Assembly: GCA_001689445.1 (NCBI GenBank)
Contig: LUJN01000038.1
Span: 25,195-89,194 of the forward strand
Reading direction: 5' to 3'
Length of the DNA: 64,000 bases
DNA from: Bacteroidales bacterium M3
GTDB lineage: Bacteria; Bacteroidota; Bacteroidia; Bacteroidales; Muribaculaceae
Positions within the stretch are counted from its first letter, which is position 1. Each line of letters begins with the position of its first letter. Positions 17,904 to 26,413 of this stretch are shown piece by piece. The position numbers and the translations under genes were made by a program. Under the pieces are notes generated by a model that did no database searches, was not told where the DNA came from, and saw only the letters and a program-made list of their open reading frames with translations.

Positions 17904-19169
17904 ATGAAATCAATATTCCACCATATCCTGATACTCGTCACCGTACTGATTGCCGCAATTCCCGCGATGGCATATACCGTTGACGAGATACCCAACGTCC
18001 ACGTAGCCGACCGCACCCGCTACGTCACCAATCCCGACGGCATCATGTCGGCCGCTGCCCAGACCCGCGCCGACTCCATTATCGCCGGGATATGGCGGCA
18101 GACATCCGCAGAGGTTGTCGCCGTGATTGTCAACTCGATAGGCGATGATGATGCCACCGACTTCGCCACGCGGCTCTATACAAAGTGGGGTATCGGAAAA
18201 GCCGACAACGACAACGGGCTGCTCGTGCTCGTCGTCAAGGACCAGCACAAGGTGGTGCTGCGCACAGGCTACGGCATGGAGGGGGTGATGCCCGACGCGC
18301 TGACAGCCCGCGTGTGGCGCAACTACATGATTCCGTCGTTTAGGAATGACGACTACGACCAGGGGATGATTGACGGACTGACCGAGATAAGCCGCATACT
18401 CACAGTGCCCGGCGTGTCGGAGGAACTGAAATCAAAATATGCCAACGACAGCCATGCCGGCAACGCTGGTGGCACGGATGAACTGTGGAAAATGTATGTC
18501 GCCTTCGCTCTTGCCATGACCGGATTTGCCCTCGTGATTCTCCTGTGGACACTCTTCTCCACAAGACGACGCAGCGAGTACGACCGCTATCAGTCGCTGT
18601 CGCGGCTCAAGACCGCGCTTCTGGTACTGTCGTTCCTTGCGCTGGGGATGCCCTTGCTGCTCTATCTCTTCACGACATGGCGCATGAAGAGGCTACGCAA
18701 CAAGCCCCATCGCTGCATGAACTGCGGCCATAAGATGCGCAAGCTCGACGAGGAGACCGACAACCAATATCTAACCCCCGCACAGGACTTTGAGGAACGT
18801 ATAAACTCGGTCGACTATGACGTGTGGCTCTGCCCGCAGTGCAACGCCACCGACATCCTCCCGTTTGTCAACAAGCAAAGCTCATACACCGTCTGCAAAC
18901 AGTGCGGCGCACGGGCGTGCACCATGAGCGGCGACCATATCCTGCGTCAGGCGACCACTTCCCGCGAGGGGCAGGGAGTGAAAAACTTCACCTGCCGCCA
19001 CTGCCACGCAGTCACATCCGTGCCCTACGTCATCCCCATACTCGCCGCCCCGATCATCATCGGTGGAGGTGGCGGAGGACGCGGCGGTTTCGGAGGCGGC
19101 GGAGGCTTCTCCGGCGGCTCATTCGGCGGAGGTATGACGGGCGGGGGCGGCTCCACCGGCAGCTGGTAA
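17904..19169 (+). CDS. TPM-domain membrane protein with zinc ribbons and Gly-rich tail
   Basis: 421 aa. Signal peptide (cut near residue 23, AMA-YT), then a TPM domain (about 30-165; 'TPM_phosphatase', YgcG/Psb32-like). Two membrane helices follow (about 195-220 and 240-262), then a cytoplasmic-looking region with four CxxC pairs (CMNC, CPQC, CKQC, CRHC, about 268-375) that should form zinc ribbons. The C-terminus is a glycine-rich run ending SGGSFGGGMTGGGGSTGSW, typical of this family. Function is not established; roles in envelope or photosystem-type repair have been suggested for relatives. Probably co-transcribed with dgt. Confidence 0.85.
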   Translation: MKSIFHHILILVTVLIAAIPAMAYTVDEIPNVHVADRTRYVTNPDGIMSAAAQTRADSIIAGIWRQTSAEVVAVIVNSIGDDDATDFATRLYTKWGIGKADNDNGLLVLVVKDQHKVVLRTGYGMEGVMPDALTARVWRNYMIPSFRNDDYDQGMIDGLTEISRILTVPGVSEELKSKYANDSHAGNAGGTDELWKMYVAFALAMTGFALVILLWTLFSTRRRSEYDRYQSLSRLKTALLVLSFLALGMPLLLYLFTTWRMKRLRNKPHRCMNCGHKMRKLDEETDNQYLTPAQDFEERINSVDYDVWLCPQCNATDILPFVNKQSSYTVCKQCGARACTMSGDHILRQATTSREGQGVKNFTCRHCHAVTSVPYVIPILAAPIIIGGGGGGRGGFGGGGGFSGGSFGGGMTGGGGSTGSW

Positions 19170-19180
19170 AACCCGAAGTA

Positions 19181-19243
19181 TTTGTTTTATGTTATAATAT
19201 TATCTATATTTGCATCTGAATATCAACTCTAATGTTATAACAT
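19181..19243 (+). promoter_or_regulatory. mazEF promoter with two operator palindromes
   Basis: TTTG (19181-19184), 20-nt spacer, TATATTTG (19205-19212). Two related 12-mers flank the -7 box: ATGTTATAATAT (19189-19200) and the perfect palindrome ATGTTATAACAT (19232-19243), which directly abuts the ATG. Their 43-nt spacing is about four helical turns. This fits autorepression by the antitoxin or antitoxin-toxin complex. Confidence 0.7.
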
Positions 19244-19492
19244 ATGACCTCCTCAATAATCCAAATCGGCAATAGCCGAGGCATTATACTCCCGGCAGAA
19301 TTTCTACGGCGTCTCGGACTGTCCCTAAAGTCAGCCGTGAACATATCCATTGATAATGACAGTATTCTTATAAAGCCACACCCCCGGCAAGGATGGGCTG
19401 CCGCTGCACGCCAAGCTCACGAAAATGGCGATGACCGACTTTTGATTCCTGACTTTTTCAATGACGAGAACACTGAAGAATGGACATGGTAA
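19244..19492 (+). CDS. mazE: AbrB/MazE-family antitoxin
   Basis: 82 aa. N-terminal SpoVT-AbrB swapped-hairpin DNA-binding motif (IQIGNSRGIILPAEFLRRLGL, about 6-26, then a beta strand 'ILIKPH'). The acidic C-terminal tail DFFNDENTEEWTW is the part that usually wraps the toxin. The gene overlaps the toxin start by 13 nt and has an operator palindrome directly before its ATG, so it probably represses its own operon. Confidence 0.88.
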   Translation: MTSSIIQIGNSRGIILPAEFLRRLGLSLKSAVNISIDNDSILIKPHPRQGWAAAARQAHENGDDRLLIPDFFNDENTEEWTW

Positions 19493-19806
19493 GAAGATAT
19501 GATGTCCATTGGGTACAGCTTGACCCAACTCGCGGCAGCGAAATTGCAAAGACTCGTCCATGCGTGATTGTAAGTCCCGATGACATAAACGATTACCTGT
19601 CTACCGTGATAATCATCCCCCTAACCTCAACACTCAGGAATTATCCTTATCGCACAAGATGCCACATTGATGGAAAAGACGGGGATATCGCAGTAGACCA
19701 AATAAGGACAGTCGACAAAAGCCGAATAAAAGGCAAACTCGGCACCCTCTCCGCCATCGAGATTGAGGCACTCAAGGATATACTCAACCAGATGTTTTGT
19801 CTATAA
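19480..19806 (+). CDS. mazF: MazF-family endoribonuclease toxin
   Basis: 108 aa PemK/MazF fold. Family features: RYDVHWVQLDPTRGSEIAKTRPCVIVSPD (4-32; catalytic-type Arg in GSEIAKTRP), VIIIPLTST (43-51) and DGDIAVDQIRTVDKSRI. MazF enzymes cut mRNA (sometimes tRNA or rRNA) at short sequences; the specificity of this one cannot be read. Overlaps mazE by 13 nt; a second in-frame ATG two codons in (19486) is also possible. Convergent with metH. Confidence 0.9.
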   Translation: MDMVRRYDVHWVQLDPTRGSEIAKTRPCVIVSPDDINDYLSTVIIIPLTSTLRNYPYRTRCHIDGKDGDIAVDQIRTVDKSRIKGKLGTLSAIEIEALKDILNQMFCL

Positions 19807-19859
19807 TCTGACCTTTTGCGATACCATCCCCACCACCAAAACCGATAATATGAATTGCG

Positions 19860-22800
19860 TCATACCTCGGGGAGGAACTTGGCGAGGGCGGCGGGGTCCA
19901 TGCCGCGACGGGAAGCGTAGTCGGCACGCTGGTCGGCGCCGATATGACCGAGGTAGAAATATGCGCTGTCGGGATGGGCGAAGATATAGCCCGAGGTTGT
20001 CGCCACGGGGGACATCGCGCCGTTGGGGGTGACAGTGACGCCCATCGAGGCATAGTCGAGCACCTTGTCGGCAAGGAATATCAGCGACTGGTCGGGGAGC
20101 GACGGATAGCCGATGGCGGGGCGTATGCCACGGTAATATTGGCGCAGAAGGTTGTCGGGATTATCAAGCGGCTCTGTCTCGTAGCCCCACATCTGCCGGC
20201 GCACATAGCGGTGCATCAACTCGGTCGCGGCCTCCACGAGACGGTCGGCGACACTCTGGTAGAGTATCGCGCTGTAGTCGTCGCCCGTGGACTTGTATCG
20301 GGCAATTATACGCTCTATCGCCTGTCCAGAGGTCACGGCAAACAGCCCTATCCAATCGGTCAACGCGCCATCATCCCCTATCGGCTTTATGAAGTCGGCA
20401 AGCGCGAGACGCGGCTTGCCGTCGGGCGACGGTTCCTGCTGGCGCAGTGTCGGCAAGATGTACTCGGCATCCCCATTGCGATAGATGATGTCATCGCCAC
20501 GCCGTCCTGCCGGCAACAACGCCACCCGCGCCATAAGCCCGTCAAAGATCGTCTCCTTTTCAAGCAAGTCAAGGGCACGGTTGGCCTCCTTGAACAGCTG
20601 CATCGCCTCGGTGGCCTTGGAGCGGTGCTCCTCGGGAATGGCAGCGAGCCATTGGGCACGGCAATGGTCGCACCCGTCAATCCGCGCCAATGACGCGAAT
20701 GAGGCATCGAGCTTCCATGCCGCAAAAAATGCCCTCCAATTTATCAGCCGCCGTGCCTCGGAGACGCTGAACGTCATGGTCTCTATACCCGGATGTGCCG
20801 GAACGGCAACCTCGGCGTCGCCATACGGCATCGCCTGCCGCCGTGCCTCGTCCAATGACAGCAGCGGACGACTGTCGCGGTCGTGACGCTCGCGCAGTGC
20901 CTGCTGCTCACGGCGCACCTCAGCCACCGCCTCATCGTGGCTCTCGGCATTTATCAATCGTTGTGCGACCACAGGCATCATCGCCGCATCACGGGTATAC
21001 ACCACAGGCCCACCGTAGCACGGCGCAATCTTCACCGCCGTATGAAGCGCCGAGGTGGTCGCACCGCCGATGAGCAACGGTATCCTCATCCCCTTTATCT
21101 CCATAAGACGCGCCACATGGCACATCTCATCGAGAGACGGCGTGATAAGCCCGCTCAACCCGATAAAATCGGCCTTTTCGGCAATGGCACGCTCCACGAT
21201 ATCCTCGCCGGGTACCATCACCCCCATGTCAATCATGTTGTAACCATTGCAGTTCATGATGACCGACACTATATTCTTGCCGATGTCGTGCACGTCGCCC
21301 TTGACGGTCGCTATCACCATCTTCCCTGCCGATGAAGCCCCGGCGGCAGCCTTCTCCCGCTCGATATGGGGCGTGAGCCACGCCACGGCATGTTTCATTG
21401 CCCGCGCGCTCTTGACGACCTGTGGCAGGAACATCTTCCCCTCGCCAAAGAGCCGTCCGATGCGGTTCATCCCGTCCATAAGCGGGCCGTCAATCACGCC
21501 CACCGCCGAGCCCTGCTCGGTCATTGCGGCGTCAAGCCAGGCGTCCATTCCCTCGGCATGCCCCTTGACGAGCAGTCGCTCTATATGCTGCGATGCCGTG
21601 AGGTTGTCCTCTGACACGCTGACGCTCCCGGCTTTCTCTCCGCTGCGGGCAGCCTTCACCTCCTCGGCTATCTCCACAAGCCGTTCAGTCGCGTCAGGCC
21701 GGCGGTTGAGCACCACATCCTCTATCGCCTCACGCAGGCGCGGCTCTATGTCATCGACAGGCATGAGCGTGGCGGCATTGACAATGCCCATATCCATTCC
21801 CGCCTTTATGGCATGGTAGAGGAACACGGCGTGCATCGCCTCGCGCACATAGTTGTTGCCACGGAACGAGAACGACAGGTTGCTGACGCCGCCGCTCACC
21901 TTTGCCCCCGGCAGGTTTTCCTTAATCCATCCGGCAGCCCTGATAAAGTCAGCGGCATAGTTGTCGTGGGCCTCGATACCGGTCGCGACAGCGAGGATAT
22001 TCGGGTCAAAGATTATATCCTCCCCGGGCACTCCGGCCACCTCGGTCAGCAGGCGGTAAGCACGGCCGCACACCTCGACACGGCGGTCATAAGTATCGGC
22101 CTGTCCCTGCTCGTCAAACGCCATAACCACCATGGCCGCACCCATCTCATGAATCTCGCGGGCATGGGCGATAAACTTCTCCTCACCCTCCTTGAGGCTT
22201 ATCGAATTGACGACAGGACGCCCTTGCACACACTTCAATCCGGCCACAATGGCATCCCACTTCGATGAATCAATCATCAGCGGCACGCGGGCCACATCAG
22301 GCTCCACACCTATGCGGCTGATGAACGATGACAACTCGTGCACGGCATCGAGCATGGCGTCATCCATGTTTATATCCACCACCTGCGCCCCCGCCTCTAC
22401 CTGGGTGCGGGCTATCTCAACGGCCTCGTCGATGCTCCCCTCCTTTATCAGTCGCAGGAACTTGCGGCTGCCGGCGACATTGCAACGCTCGCCGACATTC
22501 ATGAAGTTGCGGTCGGCAGAGACCTCGACAGCCTCCAGTCCCGCCAGCGTCAGCAGGGGCTTCCTTACGGGCACGGGACGTGGGGCGACAGCGCGTGTCG
22601 CCTCAGCTATGGCAGCGATATGAGCGGGCGTGGTGCCGCAGCATCCCCCCACGATATTCAGCCTGCCCTCCCGCAGCATCGGCATCAGTTTGCCCACCAT
22701 CGTCTCTGGAGTCTCGTCATATTGCCCCATCTCATTGGGGAGTCCGGCGTTGGGGTATGCGCTCACGGCAAACGGGTAGTCCTGAAGGACCTCCACATGG

Positions 22801-23588
22801 CGCGCCATCCCGTCGGCCCCGAAGCCGCAGTTGAGTCCAATCGACAGCGGCTCGCCATGAGCGACCGTGGCGACAAACGCCTCCAGAGTCTGCCCCGACA
22901 GTGTGCGACCGCTCTCGGTAAGCGTCACAGACAGCATCAATGGCACCCGGCGTCCCAGCCGCTCCATCGCACGACGTGCGGCATATATCGCCGCCTTGGC
23001 GTTAAGCCCGTCAAATATCGTCTCTATCAGCAGCGCGTCCACGCCCCCCTCTATCAACGCCTCCATCTGGTCGGTATAGGTCGCGACGAGAGCGTCCCAG
23101 TCCACTTTTTCGGCTGTCGGGTCATCAATCCCCTGCGACATCGACAACGACTTGCTCGTCGGCCCGATACTACCGGCCACCCAACGCATTTCGCCCGGAT
23201 GTGCCGCCTCAAACTCCTCGACCGTCATGCGTGCAAGCCGCGCAGAGGCAAGCGCGACTTCCCTCACGGCGTCACTAAGCCCATAGTCGGCAAGCGATAC
23301 CGAGTTGGTGTTAAACGAGTTGGTCTCAATAATGTCAGCACCCGCGTCAAGATACGCCCGATGTATTCCCCCGATTACATCGGGGCGGGTGATGCACAGC
23401 AGGTCGTTACACCCCACGAGCCGTGACGAGGCATCGGCAAACCGCTCGCCACGGAAATCCTCCTCGCCCAGCCCCTCGCGCTGTATCATCGTACCCATCG
23501 CCCCGTCAAGCACCAATACACGCCGCTCCACGGCATCCACCAACGCCCTCGACCTCTCGCTATAACCCAACTCCGCTATCATTGCCAT
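19860..23588 (-). CDS. metH: Cobalamin-dependent methionine synthase
   Basis: 1242 aa from the ATG at 23588 (a GTG three codons upstream would give 1245). Transfers methyl from methyl-tetrahydrofolate to homocysteine through B12. The four modules are present: homocysteine domain (DGAMGTMIQ near the start; zinc cysteines in GLNCGFG and VGGCCGTTP), pterin domain (about 350-620; INMDDAMLD, FDPNILAVATG), B12-cap/Rossmann domain with GDVHDIGKNIV (the DxHxxG cobalt ligand), and the C-terminal reactivation domain with RGIRPAIGYPSLPDQS. Length equals the E. coli enzyme. No cobalamin riboswitch fits in the roughly 60-nt leader. Confidence 0.96.
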   Translation of the reverse strand: MAMIAELGYSERSRALVDAVERRVLVLDGAMGTMIQREGLGEEDFRGERFADASSRLVGCNDLLCITRPDVIGGIHRAYLDAGADIIETNSFNTNSVSLADYGLSDAVREVALASARLARMTVEEFEAAHPGEMRWVAGSIGPTSKSLSMSQGIDDPTAEKVDWDALVATYTDQMEALIEGGVDALLIETIFDGLNAKAAIYAARRAMERLGRRVPLMLSVTLTESGRTLSGQTLEAFVATVAHGEPLSIGLNCGFGADGMARHVEVLQDYPFAVSAYPNAGLPNEMGQYDETPETMVGKLMPMLREGRLNIVGGCCGTTPAHIAAIAEATRAVAPRPVPVRKPLLTLAGLEAVEVSADRNFMNVGERCNVAGSRKFLRLIKEGSIDEAVEIARTQVEAGAQVVDINMDDAMLDAVHELSSFISRIGVEPDVARVPLMIDSSKWDAIVAGLKCVQGRPVVNSISLKEGEEKFIAHAREIHEMGAAMVVMAFDEQGQADTYDRRVEVCGRAYRLLTEVAGVPGEDIIFDPNILAVATGIEAHDNYAADFIRAAGWIKENLPGAKVSGGVSNLSFSFRGNNYVREAMHAVFLYHAIKAGMDMGIVNAATLMPVDDIEPRLREAIEDVVLNRRPDATERLVEIAEEVKAARSGEKAGSVSVSEDNLTASQHIERLLVKGHAEGMDAWLDAAMTEQGSAVGVIDGPLMDGMNRIGRLFGEGKMFLPQVVKSARAMKHAVAWLTPHIEREKAAAGASSAGKMVIATVKGDVHDIGKNIVSVIMNCNGYNMIDMGVMVPGEDIVERAIAEKADFIGLSGLITPSLDEMCHVARLMEIKGMRIPLLIGGATTSALHTAVKIAPCYGGPVVYTRDAAMMPVVAQRLINAESHDEAVAEVRREQQALRERHDRDSRPLLSLDEARRQAMPYGDAEVAVPAHPGIETMTFSVSEARRLINWRAFFAAWKLDASFASLARIDGCDHCRAQWLAAIPEEHRSKATEAMQLFKEANRALDLLEKETIFDGLMARVALLPAGRRGDDIIYRNGDAEYILPTLRQQEPSPDGKPRLALADFIKPIGDDGALTDWIGLFAVTSGQAIERIIARYKSTGDDYSAILYQSVADRLVEAATELMHRYVRRQMWGYETEPLDNPDNLLRQYYRGIRPAIGYPSLPDQSLIFLADKVLDYASMGVTVTPNGAMSPVATTSGYIFAHPDSAYFYLGHIGADQRADYASRRGMDPAALAKFLPEV

Positions 23589-23657
23589 ACTTTTCACTTT
23601 TATCTCTTTTCAACAATAGTCATGACACGATACTGTCTGCCGCGTCACTTGACGTTG

Positions 23658-23665
23658 CAAATTTA
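23658..23665 (-). promoter_or_regulatory. -7 box for metH
   Basis: TAAATTTG on the minus strand, 69 nt before the metH ATG. Confidence 0.6.
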
Positions 23666-23763
23666 CAAAAAACACGCCTCATTTATTGTATTGTGTCATG
23701 ATTTCAGGTAACCCCACTATCGAAATAGTAGAATTCGCTATTGTCATTCCCAACGACAACAGG

Positions 23764-23771
23764 TAATTTTG
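23764..23771 (+). promoter_or_regulatory. -7 box for the glucosaminidase gene
   Basis: TAATTTTG ending 10 nt before the ATG at 23782, so the transcript would be almost leaderless from that start. Confidence 0.5.
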
Positions 23772-23781
23772 TATAATCATT

Positions 23782-24555
23782 ATGATATTCGGTATGACAC
23801 ACTCTATTCGATTTTTATTTATATTGGTTATGACATCTTTTGGCATGGCAAGGACAGTCAATCTCCATGCCGACGCGACGGATGACTATATCGCCGCGTA
23901 CCATGCCATTGCGACGGAAAATTGCCGTCAGTACCGCATCCCCGCCTCCATAACTCTCGCGCAGGGCATCCTTGAGAGTCAAGTCGGCCGCAGTCCGCTT
24001 GCCACCGAGGGCAACAACCACTTCGGCATCAAGTGCGGCTCACAGTGGACCGCCGCCACGATACATCAGGATGATGACGAGGCCAACGAGTGCTTCCGCA
24101 GCTACGGTTCAGCCGAGGAGAGCTATGCCGACCACGCCCGTTTTCTGATGAAGAAACGCTACTCATCCCTATTTGAGCTCGACCCGACCGACTACAAGGG
24201 GTGGGCCAAGGGGCTGAAAGAGTGCGGCTATGCCACCGACCCAAAATATGCCCACAAACTGATAGACCTCATAGAGCGTTACCGCCTCTACGACTACGAC
24301 ATCTCCACCAAGGCGACCGACGCCTATCGCAAGATGCTTGAGGAGATAATGGCCGAGGATATGGAGTTGCACACCATACGCCGCAAGGACGGCATCTATT
24401 ATGTCGTAGCCAACGAGGGGGACACCTACAAGGCCATCGCCAACGAACTCGGGATGAAAGAGAAACAGCTGCGCCGCTTCAACTCCGCGCCCAAGAAAGC
24501 CACCCTCCTCCCCGGCGACATCGTGTACCTCCAGGACCCCGCCCCAAACGACTGA
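23782..24555 (+). CDS. Glucosaminidase-domain peptidoglycan hydrolase with LysM
   Basis: 257 aa. Signal peptide (about 1-27), then a FlgJ/LytG-type N-acetyl-beta-glucosaminidase domain (about 38-175): ITLAQGILESQVGRSPLA carries the catalytic-type Glu, followed by NNHFGIKCG and a YADHARFLMKKRYSSLF stretch. The C-terminal part (about 200-250, YYVVANEGDTYKAIANELGMKEKQLRRFN...GDIVYLQ) is a LysM peptidoglycan-binding domain. Likely periplasmic wall remodelling. An ATG four codons downstream (MTHSIRF) would also keep the signal peptide. Followed by a strong AT-rich hairpin at 24554. Confidence 0.9.
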   Translation: MIFGMTHSIRFLFILVMTSFGMARTVNLHADATDDYIAAYHAIATENCRQYRIPASITLAQGILESQVGRSPLATEGNNHFGIKCGSQWTAATIHQDDDEANECFRSYGSAEESYADHARFLMKKRYSSLFELDPTDYKGWAKGLKECGYATDPKYAHKLIDLIERYRLYDYDISTKATDAYRKMLEEIMAEDMELHTIRRKDGIYYVVANEGDTYKAIANELGMKEKQLRRFNSAPKKATLLPGDIVYLQDPAPND

Positions 24556-24583
24556 TAAAATCACACCATACTGTGATTTTATC
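24554..24583. terminator. AT-rich hairpin, terminator or operator copy 1
   Basis: Perfect 12-bp inverted repeat GATAAAATCACA / TGTGATTTTATC with a 6-nt loop, starting at the stop codon of the glucosaminidase gene. A near copy lies at 24619-24640. Confidence 0.6.
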
Positions 24584-24618
24584 GCCTTCATATCCTCAAA
24601 TCAGCAAATCTCCATCCG

Positions 24619-24640
24619 AAATCACAACATATTGTGATTT
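24619..24640. repeat. AT-rich palindrome, copy 2
   Basis: AAATCACAA / TTGTGATTT with a CATA loop; followed by TTATC as in copy 1. Lies 63 nt upstream of the aroA -7 box. Confidence 0.6.
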
Positions 24641-24683
24641 TATCTACAGGCATGAGGCTGCGATTTTACGATAACCTGTAGCG

Positions 24684-24712
24684 GATTATGGATTATTTGA
24701 GGTAACTTTGCA
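24684..24712 (+). promoter_or_regulatory. aroA promoter (repeated promoter cassette)
   Basis: Contains TTATTTGAGGTAACTTTG with the -7 box TAACTTTG at 24703-24710, eight nt before the aroA ATG. Nearly the same sequence precedes the serine acetyltransferase (37059-37066) and DUF2723 (48184-48191) genes. Confidence 0.7.
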
Positions 24713-24718
24713 TCAATT

Positions 24719-25984
24719 ATGGACTATAGAATTTATCCTCCAGAGGAGCCTGTCGAGGCTCGGATAGGGTTGCCGCTTTCCAAGAGCATCAGCAACCGCG
24801 CGCTCATCATCAATGCCCTCACGCCGGGGGCACGCCCCATCGCGGAGGTGGCCGTGTGTGACGACACGGACGCCATGATTGCCGCATTGGCATCATCCGA
24901 CAGCCGCATCAACATCGGGGCGGCGGGCACGACCATGCGGTTCCTGACCGCCTACTTCGCCACACGCGAGGGGCGCACTGTCACTCTCGACGGCTCCGAG
25001 CGGATGCGCCGCCGCCCCATCGGCCCGCTGGTCGACGCCCTGCGGCAGTGTGGCGCGGATATCGAGTATGCCGGCGAGGAGGGATTCCCCCCGCTGAAGA
25101 TTCACGGACGCCACCTCTCGGGGGGCGACGTGACACTCCCCGCCACCATAAGTTCGCAGTACATATCGGCACTGCTGATGATTGCCCCGCTGATGGAGAG
25201 CGGCCTGCGTCTGCACCTCACAGGCGAGATAATATCACGCCCCTATATCCTCATGACCCTCTCACTGATGGAGAGGTGGGGAGTGGAGGGCGATTTCTCG
25301 GACGGCACAATCACCATCCCCAAGTCATCCTACCGCCCCTGCGATTTCACTGTCGAGGCCGACTGGAGCGCGGCATCCTACTGGTATGAAATAGCCGCCC
25401 TGTCGGCATCGGAGTTCACCCTCGACGGCCTACAGCATCCGAGCGTGCAGGGGGACAGCCGTATTGCGGCAATATTCGAGGCTCTCGGCGTGCTTACATC
25501 CTACGGCAACGACAGCGTGTCAATCGCCCCCTCCCCCGACCTCAACGGACGGCTCGACATCGACCTAAGCGAGCAGCCCGACCTCGCGCAGACCATCGTG
25601 GTGACATGCTGTATGCTCGGCATCCCGTTCCACATCACCGGCTTGTCGACACTCCGCATCAAGGAGACCGACCGCCTTGCCGCCCTCGTCACCGAGCTTG
25701 GGCGGCTTAGCTTCGTCATCGAGGCCGAGCGCGACTGCGAGCTGTCATGGGACGGCTCGCGACGCCCAATCTTTGACGAGACAATAGCAATCTCCACCTA
25801 CGACGACCACCGCATGGCGATGGCATTTGCCCCCTGCGCCATATACTTACCGGGCTTGGTTATCAAGGATGTGGAGGTCGTGTCAAAGTCCTATCCCGGC
25901 TATTGGGACGACCTGCGCGGGATAGGGTTCACCCTTGAGGACGCGTCAATGCCGCATATCGAAGCCGAAGAAACCGACGACTGA
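24719..25984 (+). CDS. aroA: 3-phosphoshikimate 1-carboxyvinyltransferase (EPSP synthase)
   Basis: 421 aa; joins shikimate-3-phosphate and PEP in the chorismate pathway. Motifs: LPLSKSISNRALI (18-30, substrate-binding), GAAGTTMRFLTAY (about 62-74, PEP-binding), RIKETDRLAAL, and DDHRMAMAF near 362 with the catalytic-type region. Slightly divergent from class I enzymes, as usual in Bacteroidales. The ATG follows the promoter so closely that the leader is only a few nt. Its stop overlaps the next start (TGATG). Confidence 0.94.
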   Translation: MDYRIYPPEEPVEARIGLPLSKSISNRALIINALTPGARPIAEVAVCDDTDAMIAALASSDSRINIGAAGTTMRFLTAYFATREGRTVTLDGSERMRRRPIGPLVDALRQCGADIEYAGEEGFPPLKIHGRHLSGGDVTLPATISSQYISALLMIAPLMESGLRLHLTGEIISRPYILMTLSLMERWGVEGDFSDGTITIPKSSYRPCDFTVEADWSAASYWYEIAALSASEFTLDGLQHPSVQGDSRIAAIFEALGVLTSYGNDSVSIAPSPDLNGRLDIDLSEQPDLAQTIVVTCCMLGIPFHITGLSTLRIKETDRLAALVTELGRLSFVIEAERDCELSWDGSRRPIFDETIAISTYDDHRMAMAFAPCAIYLPGLVIKDVEVVSKSYPGYWDDLRGIGFTLEDASMPHIEAEETDD

Positions 25985-26409
25985 TGACCGGGGCACTCAT
26001 AATACTCGCATTGCTTGTCGCGGTGGGTCTCATCCTTTGGCTCACCCACAAGCCCGACACCGAGGCCGACAGCCAGGCACAACCGGAGGCCGACAGCGGC
26101 GACACGGAGGAAGTGTGTTGCGGGATGCACGTCACCTGCGAGCGCGACTCGCTGCTTGCAGCCGTAAGCCCTACAATCGAATATTACGACGACGAGGAGC
26201 TGGACGCCTACCGCGGGCATGACGCCGACAGCTACACCCCCGCCGAGACCGAGCAATTCCGCGACGTGCTGCTCACCCTTCTGCCCCACGACATCGCCGG
26301 ATGGGCGCGCAGCCTCCAGTTGCGCGGCATCACGCTCCCCGCCCCCGTGCGCGACGAGCTGCTGCTCATTGTCGCCGAGGCTCGAGCCGCACAAACCGCC
26401 AACAAATAG
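25984..26409 (+). CDS. Membrane-anchored CCGxHxxCE protein of unknown function
   Basis: 141 aa with one N-terminal membrane helix (about 4-20), an acidic linker, then EVCCGMHVTCERDSLLAAVSPTIEYYDDEELDAY (about 43-76). The CCGxHxxC cluster could bind a metal. The rest is helical (LLPHDIAGWARSLQLRGITLP). I recall this as a conserved Bacteroidetes family without a known role. It is translationally coupled to aroA (TGATG) and 4 nt before a metal-type ABC permease, so a link with metal handling is plausible but unproven. Confidence 0.75.
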   Translation: MTGALIILALLVAVGLILWLTHKPDTEADSQAQPEADSGDTEEVCCGMHVTCERDSLLAAVSPTIEYYDDEELDAYRGHDADSYTPAETEQFRDVLLTLLPHDIAGWARSLQLRGITLPAPVRDELLLIVAEARAAQTANK

Positions 26410-26413
26410 CCAC

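Noticed and set aside
22338..23426. 362-codon plus-strand frame opposite metH
   Set aside because: Antisense shadow of metH with no recognisable domain.
23598..23660. Cobalamin or SAM riboswitch before metH
   Set aside because: The leader is only about 60 nt and has no B12-box or kink-turn-like sequence.
24554..24640. Crp-binding sites
   Set aside because: The half-sites are in the reverse order (TCACA before TGTGA), so they do not match the Crp consensus.
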